A DNA stretch of 34,060 nt from JAFMDF01 sp964644655 (lineage in GTDB: Bacteria > Bacteroidota > Bacteroidia > Chitinophagales > Saprospiraceae), in assembly GCA_964644655.1 (NCBI GenBank), contig CAZXYA010000026.1, positions 1-34,060 on the forward strand, given 5' to 3'. A program made the position numbers and the translations under genes. The notes under the pieces were generated by a model. It was not told the DNA's origin, did no database searches, and was given only the letters and a program-made list of their open reading frames with translations. The first letter of the stretch is position 1, and each line of letters starts with the position of its first letter. Shown here in pieces: positions 7,913 through 15,498 of the stretch.

Positions 7913-9343
7913 TTAAGTCTGGGCAACTTTAAGGTCATTTAATTTATGTTCGATCCAATCTCTTGCTATGACTTCTTTAAAATTATTCAATAGATGTGTG
8001 AGTTCTAACTGAATACTCTTTTTAAAGGATAGCTTATGCCGAGTTTTAGTCAATTTTCTTAATAACAGTACAAAATTTAAATAGGCATTTTGCCGATCTT
8101 GATGGATGCTTGTGGTTCTTCTAATGAGTCTTTCAAAAGCATCACAATTAGACAGAATCATTTGATAATAAGTGGAATCTGTCTCGTATAGTGTATAATA
8201 AGTGCGAAGGAGTAAAGATTTAGCATTTAATTTATAGAATACATTCTGAAAAGCAAATTGCTGCAAAAGATCCATAACTGACTGGTATTGTGCCTGATGG
8301 AACAAGAGAAAACTTTGCGCTAAGGTTTTTAAATCTTCTTTAGTCGGAGTATTTAACAAGGTTTCATAGTCTATTAAGAATTGTTTGACAAAATCATATG
8401 CTTTTAATTTTGCGCCCATGATAACAATATTCAAAAATGCCGTCTCTGATATTTTACCGTCTATCAATATTAATTGGGAATTTAGACCAAATTGATAGAG
8501 TTCAAATGCCTCTTTTAGATATTTTAACTCTTCTTTCGGTACATTCCGAATAGCATAATTCAATAAAATGGGCAGTATGAATAAGCTATCTTTTGGAGAA
8601 ATTTTGGTCGTATTCGCTAAAAATAAATCTTTAACTTCCTTAAATAATGTTGTATCATCATGCTCCAATAAACAATCTATTTTTTGAAGGATGGCAAAAA
8701 CGATATTCTGTTTTCCTACTTTAATAGCATTTGTATCTAAGGGATGGCACTCCGCATAAATACGAGTTCTGTTTTTGAATTCAATGCCCATTTTTAGGCG
8801 TTCTAGTTCAGTATATTGATTAAAATTATCCCAAGCAATTTTTAAGGTTTCTACATTTCGTCCTTGCTTAAGGGTATGAAGGTGAAAATAATAATCTCTA
8901 TGCAATACAAAATTATCATAGAAAAAGCACCCATCCCGAAAAACTTGTTCATCGAGATGGGTTAATAGTTCTTTGGTTTTTTGCTCATATATAACATTAA
9001 TATTTCGTCTACCATAAATATGAGTCAGTAATTTCTTTTTCTGGAAATCATCTTGCTGATACTCCAAATAAATGAAGTATTGTTCCAAAATCTTAGTGAT
9101 TTTCATCATTAGATTTCGCAAGCGAGGACCATTAAATTTTTCTTTGGGATATAAAGCAGCAAAGATGGCTGCTCGATCTAATTTGTCATCTACAAAATTG
9201 GGATAGTATTTACGGATATAATCATAAAACTGAATGACCTCCTTACTTTTTGTAAAAAAAGGAGATTTTAAATAGCGATAGAACTGCCGAAATTCATCCG
9301 CATTTAAAGCCTTTAATAATATGATTAATTTACTGTTCTGCAT
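7913..9343 (-). CDS. Uncharacterised all-helical protein
   Basis: The protein has 476 residues from the ATG at 9343; a GTG two codons upstream is less likely. It opens with 'LLKALNADEFRQFYRYLKSPFF', followed by 'LRNLMMKITKILEQYFIYLEY'. This N-terminal pattern is, to my recollection, shared by a group of uncharacterised Saprospiraceae proteins. The rest is predicted to be almost entirely helical, with weak TPR-like periodicity ('ETAFLNIVIMGAKLKAYDFVKQFLIDYETLL'). No signal peptide, membrane segment or catalytic motif is visible, so it is probably cytoplasmic and perhaps a scaffold. It is transcribed alone, with a likely promoter at 9400-9432. I cannot assign a function. Confidence 0.75.
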   Translation of the reverse strand: MQNSKLIILLKALNADEFRQFYRYLKSPFFTKSKEVIQFYDYIRKYYPNFVDDKLDRAAIFAALYPKEKFNGPRLRNLMMKITKILEQYFIYLEYQQDDFQKKKLLTHIYGRRNINVIYEQKTKELLTHLDEQVFRDGCFFYDNFVLHRDYYFHLHTLKQGRNVETLKIAWDNFNQYTELERLKMGIEFKNRTRIYAECHPLDTNAIKVGKQNIVFAILQKIDCLLEHDDTTLFKEVKDLFLANTTKISPKDSLFILPILLNYAIRNVPKEELKYLKEAFELYQFGLNSQLILIDGKISETAFLNIVIMGAKLKAYDFVKQFLIDYETLLNTPTKEDLKTLAQSFLLFHQAQYQSVMDLLQQFAFQNVFYKLNAKSLLLRTYYTLYETDSTYYQMILSNCDAFERLIRRTTSIHQDRQNAYLNFVLLLRKLTKTRHKLSFKKSIQLELTHLLNNFKEVIARDWIEHKLNDLKVAQT

Positions 9344-9399
9344 GAACACACCTAAATTGAGAGATGGTTGATAAAAAGCGCGTGTTTCATTAATTGAGT

Positions 9400-9432
9400 G
9401 TAATATAGTAGAATATTCTATTGTTACAAAAA
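9400..9432 (-). promoter_or_regulatory. Putative Bacteroidota-type promoter with palindrome in the spacer
   Basis: On the - strand TTTTTG (9427-9432) is followed after 19 bases by TATATTAC (9400-9407), a partial match to the Bacteroidota TTTG / TAnnTTTG consensus. The perfect palindrome TAGAATATTCTA (9409-9420) fills most of the spacer. It lies about 57 bp upstream of the ATG at 9343. Confidence 0.4.
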
Positions 9433-9693
9433 TTATATAATTTAATTTTCGCTGACAGATATTCAGGTATGTGTAATTGTAACTATTTGTAAATCAGTAT
9501 TTTAAGGTAGTTAAAAATATTTATTTCAATAAAAACTGCTGACAATAATGATTTTTTGTCTAAATTTTAGATAATGATAGATTATAGGAAAGACAATAAC
9601 TTTGAGCATTATCTACTGACGCTTTAGTAAGATGTTTACTAATTAAAAAAATTGATAATCAATTATTTATAAATATTAAAATATAAATATAAC

Positions 9694-9728
9694 TGGACAA
9701 AGTATTAACTACCTCGATTATTTGTCCA
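9694..9728. repeat. 8-bp inverted repeat TGGACAAA/TTTGTCCA
   Basis: TGGACAAA (9694-9701) and TTTGTCCA (9721-9728) are perfect reverse complements separated by 19 bases, about 160 bp upstream of the small membrane protein. It could be an operator or a chance match. Confidence 0.3.
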
Positions 9729-9888
9729 AGCTAAATATTAAAACATAGGTTAAAATTGCAATATAATATTGCTTTTGAAATTAGTAGTTTGTTTGATTAC
9801 ATAAGGGTTTTAGAGACATCTATACCTATATATTAGCGCTTGTTCTTTTTATTTCTAAACCCTTAAAATCAATTTTGAAATTAAAAAT

Positions 9889-10284
9889 ATGATAAACACA
9901 TCACTCTTTCTACTATTTTTCGGTCTAATCATCCTTACGGAAACCATATTTGTCCATTTATTCTACAAAAAGGCAGGATTTGTATTCTTTCCAGCCATAG
10001 CCCCAATGCGTTGGTTATGTGTATTTTTAGTTGGCTTTATGTATCAATCTTGGAATATAGGTTTATTGGTCCTCTTTTTTTTTATGGCTAGTGTTTTTTG
10101 GATAATCACCAATATCCTTAATAATCTTTTCGTCTTTAAATTGAAATTTTATGAGCTTGGACAATTTGGTATTTTTAGTAAAATGTTAACCAAGTTATTT
10201 CCTAAAAATACCGCCTTTTGGGGGAATTTATTTCGACTTGCTTTAGCCGTTGGTTTAGGCGTTTTATTCTTTAACCTAAAATAA
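9889..10284 (+). CDS. Small four-helix membrane protein of unknown function
   Basis: The protein has 131 residues and is very hydrophobic. Transmembrane segments are predicted at about 4-24 (TSLFLLFFGLIILTETIFVH), 38-54, 58-80 (LLVLFFFMASVFWIITNIL) and 108-128 (FWGNLFRLALAVGLGVLFF). The first helix may act as the insertion signal. I do not recognise the family. The FAD-oxidoreductase gene follows after only 9 bp, so the two are almost certainly co-transcribed. It might serve as a membrane partner or electron-transfer anchor for that enzyme, but no haem or metal ligands are visible to support this. Confidence 0.75.
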   Translation: MINTSLFLLFFGLIILTETIFVHLFYKKAGFVFFPAIAPMRWLCVFLVGFMYQSWNIGLLVLFFFMASVFWIITNILNNLFVFKLKFYELGQFGIFSKMLTKLFPKNTAFWGNLFRLALAVGLGVLFFNLK

Positions 10285-10293
10285 ACCAGTACT

Positions 10294-11838
10294 ATGAATA
10301 CTAAATTAAATTATAAACAAAACGAAATTTGGGAAAATGTGGTGGGCTTAAAAGCGACCCCTTCGTACTATTATGAACCCAAATCTTTATATGAAATTCA
10401 AGCAATTATCCAAGAAGCTGAGGCTCATAACTTTACTGTAAGAGCAGTCGGAAGTGGTCATTCCTTTTCGGATATTGCCATTAATAATGAGGTTTTAATC
10501 AATCCTACTACTTATCTGAACAAAATTTTACCACTTGAAGCAGATGGCTTAACAGCAGAAGGAAAGCAACTAAATCTAGTCAAGGTAGAAGGAGGCATTA
10601 AAATTCAAGATTTAAATTCAGTTTTGGACAACAAGGGATTGGCTTTGATGAATATGGGCGTCATTGACGAACAATCCATTAGTGGTGCTATTTCTACCAA
10701 TACTCATGGTTCGGGAATGCAGTTACCCGCATTGCCAGGTATGGTAAAATCAATGGTCATCGTTAGCTCAAATGGGCAAATCAGTCGAATCGAGCCTAGT
10801 AATGGCATTACGGCTGCTGATAAATATGACGATGCGGCTATCCAATTAATTCAAGATGATGACATTTTTTATAGCGCCGTAGTTGGATTAGGTTGCATGG
10901 GGATTGTCTATTCTTACATCCTCGAAGTTCAACAAAAATTTTGGCTTTGTGAAAGTAGAAGGTTGGAAAGTTGGGAAGAAGTCAAACGATTATTACTACA
11001 CGAGCAAGAACCTTTATTTCAAGAATATGAAGTAATGGTTAACCAAAAAATATATAAGAAAAAACCTCGTAGTGTGTCCATTCTAGTTAATCCCTTTGAA
11101 CTCAGAATGAAAGATAGAATGGAACATGCTTGTATTGTGATAAAAACAATGGAAGTGGATGAACCTAGTGTATTGACTGCTCCGAGTACCTTAACTCGAA
11201 ATTGGGTAGCTACTATATTATCCAAAATACCAATTGTTCCGCCTATTGTGTTAAATCTGGTTAATTCAAATCCTGAAAGGGCACCAAATATCATTCAAAC
11301 TTCCTTAACGGGCATGCAAGATGAAAAATTTGTCAGTAAATCATTTAAGGTTTTACATCACGATTCCGAGAAATTGATGTCTAAAGCCTATGGTTGTGAA
11401 TTTGCTTATCCTTATAAAACTAGAAAATTTATTGATGCTGTAGAAGCTGTTTTTGAGAAAATGAAAACGCTAAAAAAAGAAAGGAAACCTACTTTATTTC
11501 CTAGTTCGCCTCTAGGTTTGCGCTTTGTGAAAGCTTCTAAATTTTATTTAGCACCAGAATACCAACAAGATGTCTGTTACATCGCCAATCCTGTATTGGT
11601 TGGTCAAAATCGAGCCAAAGAAATCGTCGATTATTACCAAGACATCCATATTGAACAAGGAGGGAAACCACATTGGGGAAAAATGACGAACAAAATGGAA
11701 GGAAACGTCGATATGATTAGAAAATGGTATCCTAAGTTTGATAACTGGCAGAAAGTCATGAAACAATTTAATCCCTATGGCACTTTTTCTAATGATTTTT
11801 CAAAAAGGATGAATTTGACTTGTTCTGCTTTTTCTTAA
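10294..11838 (+). CDS. FAD-dependent oxidoreductase of the sugar-1,4-lactone oxidase group (VAO fold)
   Basis: The protein has 514 residues. Residues about 20-215 match the FAD-binding type 4 domain: 'KSLYEIQAIIQEAEAH', then 'VRAVGSGHSFSDI' with His56 at the position used for covalent FAD attachment in gulonolactone/arabinonolactone oxidases, and 'ISGAISTNTHGSG'. The C-terminal half fits the ALO domain and carries the 'HWGK' signature at residues 460-463 (PHWGKM), followed by 'FNPYGTFSNDF'. Known relatives oxidise aldono-lactones or alditols and pass electrons to O2 or another acceptor. The substrate cannot be fixed from sequence. No signal peptide is seen. It is coupled to the small membrane protein upstream. 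After the stop, a G.A-family hairpin lies at 11904-11934. Confidence 0.85.
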   Translation: MNTKLNYKQNEIWENVVGLKATPSYYYEPKSLYEIQAIIQEAEAHNFTVRAVGSGHSFSDIAINNEVLINPTTYLNKILPLEADGLTAEGKQLNLVKVEGGIKIQDLNSVLDNKGLALMNMGVIDEQSISGAISTNTHGSGMQLPALPGMVKSMVIVSSNGQISRIEPSNGITAADKYDDAAIQLIQDDDIFYSAVVGLGCMGIVYSYILEVQQKFWLCESRRLESWEEVKRLLLHEQEPLFQEYEVMVNQKIYKKKPRSVSILVNPFELRMKDRMEHACIVIKTMEVDEPSVLTAPSTLTRNWVATILSKIPIVPPIVLNLVNSNPERAPNIIQTSLTGMQDEKFVSKSFKVLHHDSEKLMSKAYGCEFAYPYKTRKFIDAVEAVFEKMKTLKKERKPTLFPSSPLGLRFVKASKFYLAPEYQQDVCYIANPVLVGQNRAKEIVDYYQDIHIEQGGKPHWGKMTNKMEGNVDMIRKWYPKFDNWQKVMKQFNPYGTFSNDFSKRMNLTCSAFS

Positions 11839-11903
11839 ATATGAGTACCATTTTTCCCAACAGGATTAACTTAACTAAGGAATGCGGTAAAATAACTTTA
11901 CAT

Positions 11904-11934
11904 TCTGTCGAGCTGCCGGAGGCAGCGAGACAGA
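11904..11934 (+). repeat. Small hairpin with tandem G.A mismatch, family copy 3
   Basis: The order on the + strand is: TTCTGTC, GA, GCTGCC, loop GGA, GGCAGC, GA, GACAGA. The lower stem has six pairs (TCTGTC with GACAGA), the upper six, with opposed GA steps between them and GGGG following. It lies 66 bp after the oxidoreductase stop and 66 bp before the S8 protease start. It has no T-tract, so it is a poor match for an ordinary terminator. It shares its layout with 863-887 and 964-992. Confidence 0.75.
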
Positions 11935-11999
11935 GGGGATTCTAACAGAGTACTAACCCCTAAGGAATTTATTATTTATTAATTCATAAACATTTAATT

Positions 12000-13802
12000 A
12001 TGCCAAAAAGAAAATCAAAAACCTCCAAGTCTAGAATGTCAGGTGGTCCTGGTGAATTTGCGTTAAACGTAATTTTTAATGAAGTTTTCCTTTTAAAGGA
12101 TGTACAAGAAAATTTTCAAGATGAATCTGTTCAAAGTATTAGAAGAATTTTTGATACCCTTGAAAAAACTCAATTTATACTTCAAGGCGGAAATCCAGCA
12201 GAGTTTAATGAAGAGGCTGTTTTAGAAGAAACCTATGCCAATAAACCTGAAATCGGAAAAATCCAATTTCGAGCTTTTAGATTTAAATATGAAACGGAAG
12301 AGGCTATGTTAGCTCATCAAAAAATATTACAAGAAAACGAAGGGGTCGCTAGTGCAGAAATTGATAGAATAGCGGAAACTAATATGATACCTAATGATCC
12401 AGAGTACCCAAATCTTTGGGGCATTCAGAAAATCAATGCTACTGAAATTTGGGATTGTACAGAAGGATGCGATACGGTCATTGCCATAGTTGATACAGGA
12501 ATTGATTATAATCATCCTGATTTAAAAGGAAATATGTGGGAGCTCTATCCTGGTATTCACGGCTTAAACTATACTACAGATAACGGCAGCATTATAGACC
12601 CTTTAGATGGAAATGGGCATGGAACGCATGTTTCAGGTACAGCGGCAGCAATTGGCAATAATAATTACGGTGTCATTGGTGTTTCCCCTAAAGCCAGATT
12701 GATGGCAATGAAAGGTTTATATAATGGTGGTTGGGGATATATTTCTGACTTAGCAAATTGTATTAGCCAAGCAGCTAACCTTGGTGCTGATGTCATTAAT
12801 AATAGTTGGGGATTTAGAAATCGGTATCCTTTTGACCCAACATTAGCTACGGCTGTTAATTATGCAGATTCCCTAGGATCAATTATTGTCTTTGCTGCTG
12901 GTAATAGTAATGATGATGCACAGTTTTACTATCCTCAAAACGACCCTAAAACTATTACTGTCGGTGCTACAGATCAAGCAGATAATAGAGCAGGCTTTTC
13001 AAATTATGGTCCAAGTGTAAATGTTTCAGCTCCTGGTGTAGCTATTCTTTCTTCTAATTTAGGCAATACTTTTAATAGTTTGTCTGGTACTTCAATGGCT
13101 GCTCCTCATGTAACTGGAATGGTCGCTTTAATTTTATCCAAGTTACCCAATATAGATTTTACAATAGTTAAATCTATTGTAGAAACCTTTGTAGCTCCCC
13201 TTACAACAGATAAATATATAGGGACTGGTAGAATTAATTTAAAAGGATTGAGTGATTTACTATGCAAGTGCCAAACTGATATTTGTGATATTAAATCAGT
13301 ATTAGCCAACTATGAATTATTACAAGAAAAAGCCCAAAAACATCACACCATTTTAGCCACAGGCCAATCAGGTGTTTGCCGTTCTCAGGGTAAAGAATGT
13401 ATTCCTGTAGAAATCCCAAAATTAGAACCTTGTTTTTCATTAGAATGGGGAGATAGCCCAAGAGATCAATTTGAGACACATGATACGGAAACCGTTTTTA
13501 TTACGGTTTGTAATCCTTATACCAATATAGCTTTTGGTGGGCTGACCATCACCAAAATAACTGTAACTCCAAATCAAATTTTACCTAATGGAGAAGACTC
13601 TTTTGATATTGTTCCATCCAAATTAATCTGCTATGACCATTTAGCAGCCTGCGCTTGTAGTACTAGAGAATATACTTTTATTCTAAGGAATGCAAAACCT
13701 GGCTTATATACTGTAGCATTCGAATATTGCCTTGATGAAATTCTAGTAGAAAGTGATAAAATCGGACAAAATCAATTTGAAGTAGAACTAATTAATAGTT
13801 AG
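12000..13802 (+). CDS. Leaderless S8 (subtilisin-like) protease with Cys-rich C-terminal tail
   Basis: The protein has 600 residues. Residues 1-20 are basic and hydrophilic, so there is no signal peptide; an in-frame TAA lies 13 codons upstream of the ATG, ruling out a longer start. Residues about 85-130 resemble an I9-type propeptide ending ('GVASAEIDRIAE'), then 'PNDPEYPNLWGIQKINA' leads into the catalytic domain. The triad is complete: Asp165 in 'IVDTGIDYNHPDL', His207 in 'GNGHGTHVSGT', Ser365 in 'LSGTSMAAPHVTG', with oxyanion Asn302. Residues about 420-600 form a Cys-rich tail (CKC and CAC pairs, at least ten Cys) containing a probable beta-sandwich. The lack of a leader in a Cys-rich protease is odd: it may be intracellular, exported by another route, or released by lysis. 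Confidence 0.87.
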   Translation: MPKRKSKTSKSRMSGGPGEFALNVIFNEVFLLKDVQENFQDESVQSIRRIFDTLEKTQFILQGGNPAEFNEEAVLEETYANKPEIGKIQFRAFRFKYETEEAMLAHQKILQENEGVASAEIDRIAETNMIPNDPEYPNLWGIQKINATEIWDCTEGCDTVIAIVDTGIDYNHPDLKGNMWELYPGIHGLNYTTDNGSIIDPLDGNGHGTHVSGTAAAIGNNNYGVIGVSPKARLMAMKGLYNGGWGYISDLANCISQAANLGADVINNSWGFRNRYPFDPTLATAVNYADSLGSIIVFAAGNSNDDAQFYYPQNDPKTITVGATDQADNRAGFSNYGPSVNVSAPGVAILSSNLGNTFNSLSGTSMAAPHVTGMVALILSKLPNIDFTIVKSIVETFVAPLTTDKYIGTGRINLKGLSDLLCKCQTDICDIKSVLANYELLQEKAQKHHTILATGQSGVCRSQGKECIPVEIPKLEPCFSLEWGDSPRDQFETHDTETVFITVCNPYTNIAFGGLTITKITVTPNQILPNGEDSFDIVPSKLICYDHLAACACSTREYTFILRNAKPGLYTVAFEYCLDEILVESDKIGQNQFEVELINS

Positions 13803-13862
13803 CATATTTAATTCAAATCCAAAAACCTATTATAAGGCATCTATAGCAATTTATTTATTGGA

Positions 13863-13893
13863 CAACTGCTTATCAATAGCCACTAAGCAGTTG
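13863..13893 (+). terminator. Strong hairpin after the S8 gene, probable terminator
   Basis: CAACTGCTTA (13863-13872) and TAAGCAGTTG (13884-13893) form a perfect 10-bp stem with an 11-base loop, 60 bp after the stop codon. Only a short TTT/AT-rich run follows, so it is an imperfect intrinsic terminator. Confidence 0.5.
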
Positions 13894-14005
13894 CCCTTTA
13901 AATAAATTTACAAACCCAAAAAACAATGCTACAATAAACAAATATTGTTTCTGTTCATCGCTTCTCTACAAGCAATCCCAATTCATTAACCCTAAGAAGA
14001 AAATA

Positions 14006-15436
14006 ATGAAAATCACTAATCTCTTCCCCTATTTCATGCTGTTACTATCAAGCATAAACTTAATAGGGCAAACCAATTACGAAGTAGACACTATCTTATT
14101 ATATGGCGAATCTATCGCTAAACTAGATGTCAGCGAACAAGGGACTATTGTATATATAACAGCAGAAAATCAGCAAATAGGCGTAATTCCTCCTGCTGAA
14201 AAACAGCTAGATTTGACTGACTATCTGGAACAACAAATTGGTAGCAATTCCACCTATACAGATATTGGCATCAGTAAAAACGGCAATATTTATATTGGGA
14301 CAGATGGGCAATTTTTGTATCAATATAAATCAGATAGTCTATTACAGTTGGAAGACCAAGCAGGCATACTATCCGCCTATGTTAATTCCATTTATACCAA
14401 AGGAGAAGAAGTTTTTATAGGAACTGCCAATAAAGGCTATCACATTGACGACGCTGGTATTATTTCTACTTATTATCCAGAAGGAGAAGGGGCTTATGAG
14501 TTTTTTTATGTCGGTCAAGACAATCCCAATCAGTTATTTAAAGTCCGCTCCTCTGGCATCAGTTATATTTGGTACAATGGTTATCAAACTATTCATTATT
14601 CCGTTTTCAATTATTTGCCTACAGATACTTTTTATACTGGAGTGCCTTATGAATTTACTACTTCTAGGACTTTGTCTTATGTTTCTTTTGGCGGCAATTC
14701 AGGCATTAAGGTTGATGACTTCAATGGTTTGTCTGATATACGAGTCAATAAAATCATTGAATATGATGGAAAATTAGTTGCTGGAACACCTCTAGGTTTG
14801 TACAAGGGAGGTTTTCAGTATTCCGAATATGGAGAGGTACCGCTTTGTGAAACCTTTGCCATCAATGATATGGTAGCTTGGAAAGACACGCTATGGCTAG
14901 CTACCAATAAAGGCATTGTCAAAATTATCAAAGCTCCTTTGTGTAGTCGTTTTGAATTAACTATTCAATATGATAAAGAAAATTTTGGCGATAGTCTATG
15001 GATTGCTTCTAGTAGTGAACTGACGTACAATTGGTTTTACGAAGGCCAAGAATTAGTTGGATTTTCTGGCAATAAAATACCCTCCCAGGGATTTGGTCTT
15101 TATCAAGCGATAGCAGAAAACTGTTTCAATTGCAGAGATACGACCCATTTTAGATTAGAAAATACAGTGGCACTTAATCCAGAACTAAACGCTGCTCCGC
15201 TTATAAAAATATATCCCAATCCAACTTCAGAGGAAGTGACCTTTCAATTAGATCATTTCCATCAAAATAATTTGCAGTTAACTGTCTTTGATTTTCAAGG
15301 ACAAGCAGTATATGCTCAAAAACAAATAAAAAAAGCTCAAATACTTAACATAACTCATTGGCAGCCAGGTATATACCTTTTTGTTTTTGAAAACCAGCAA
15401 GGGGTCTACACTAAAAAATTGCTTAAAGTTCGATAA
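14006..15436 (+). CDS. Secreted beta-propeller protein with type IX sorting domain
   Basis: The protein has 476 residues. Residues 1-22 are a Sec signal peptide (LFPYFMLLLSSINLIGQ). Residues about 25-310 show repeats of the kind 'DIGISKNGNIYIGTDGQFLYQYKSDSL' and 'EVFIGTANKGYHI', ending 'DTLWLATNKGIVKI', which fit the two-component-regulator-type beta-propeller blades often found in Bacteroidota. Residues about 325-385 resemble an Ig-like segment with a CFNC pair. Residues about 397-476 are a type A T9SS sorting domain: 'IKIYPNPTSEEVTF', 'GIYLFVFEN', 'KKLLKVR'. It should be exported across both membranes and attached to the surface or released. The giant PKD/CUB gene follows after 62 bp, so co-expression is likely. 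Its binding partner is unknown. Confidence 0.82.
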   Translation: MKITNLFPYFMLLLSSINLIGQTNYEVDTILLYGESIAKLDVSEQGTIVYITAENQQIGVIPPAEKQLDLTDYLEQQIGSNSTYTDIGISKNGNIYIGTDGQFLYQYKSDSLLQLEDQAGILSAYVNSIYTKGEEVFIGTANKGYHIDDAGIISTYYPEGEGAYEFFYVGQDNPNQLFKVRSSGISYIWYNGYQTIHYSVFNYLPTDTFYTGVPYEFTTSRTLSYVSFGGNSGIKVDDFNGLSDIRVNKIIEYDGKLVAGTPLGLYKGGFQYSEYGEVPLCETFAINDMVAWKDTLWLATNKGIVKIIKAPLCSRFELTIQYDKENFGDSLWIASSSELTYNWFYEGQELVGFSGNKIPSQGFGLYQAIAENCFNCRDTTHFRLENTVALNPELNAAPLIKIYPNPTSEEVTFQLDHFHQNNLQLTVFDFQGQAVYAQKQIKKAQILNITHWQPGIYLFVFENQQGVYTKKLLKVR

Positions 15437-15498
15437 GGACGATTAAGTATAAATGTTTTATCGTTTATTACCATTTCCTGTATCTAAATATTCACCTA

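Larger units (their letters stand above)
9344..9888. other. AT-rich spacer between divergent genes
   Basis: No gene is seen in these 545 bases. They separate two divergent genes and so must hold both promoters. Visible elements are a putative - strand promoter (9400-9432), a 12-bp perfect palindrome inside it, and an 8-bp inverted repeat at 9694-9728. The rest is very AT-rich without recognisable structure. Confidence 0.6.
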
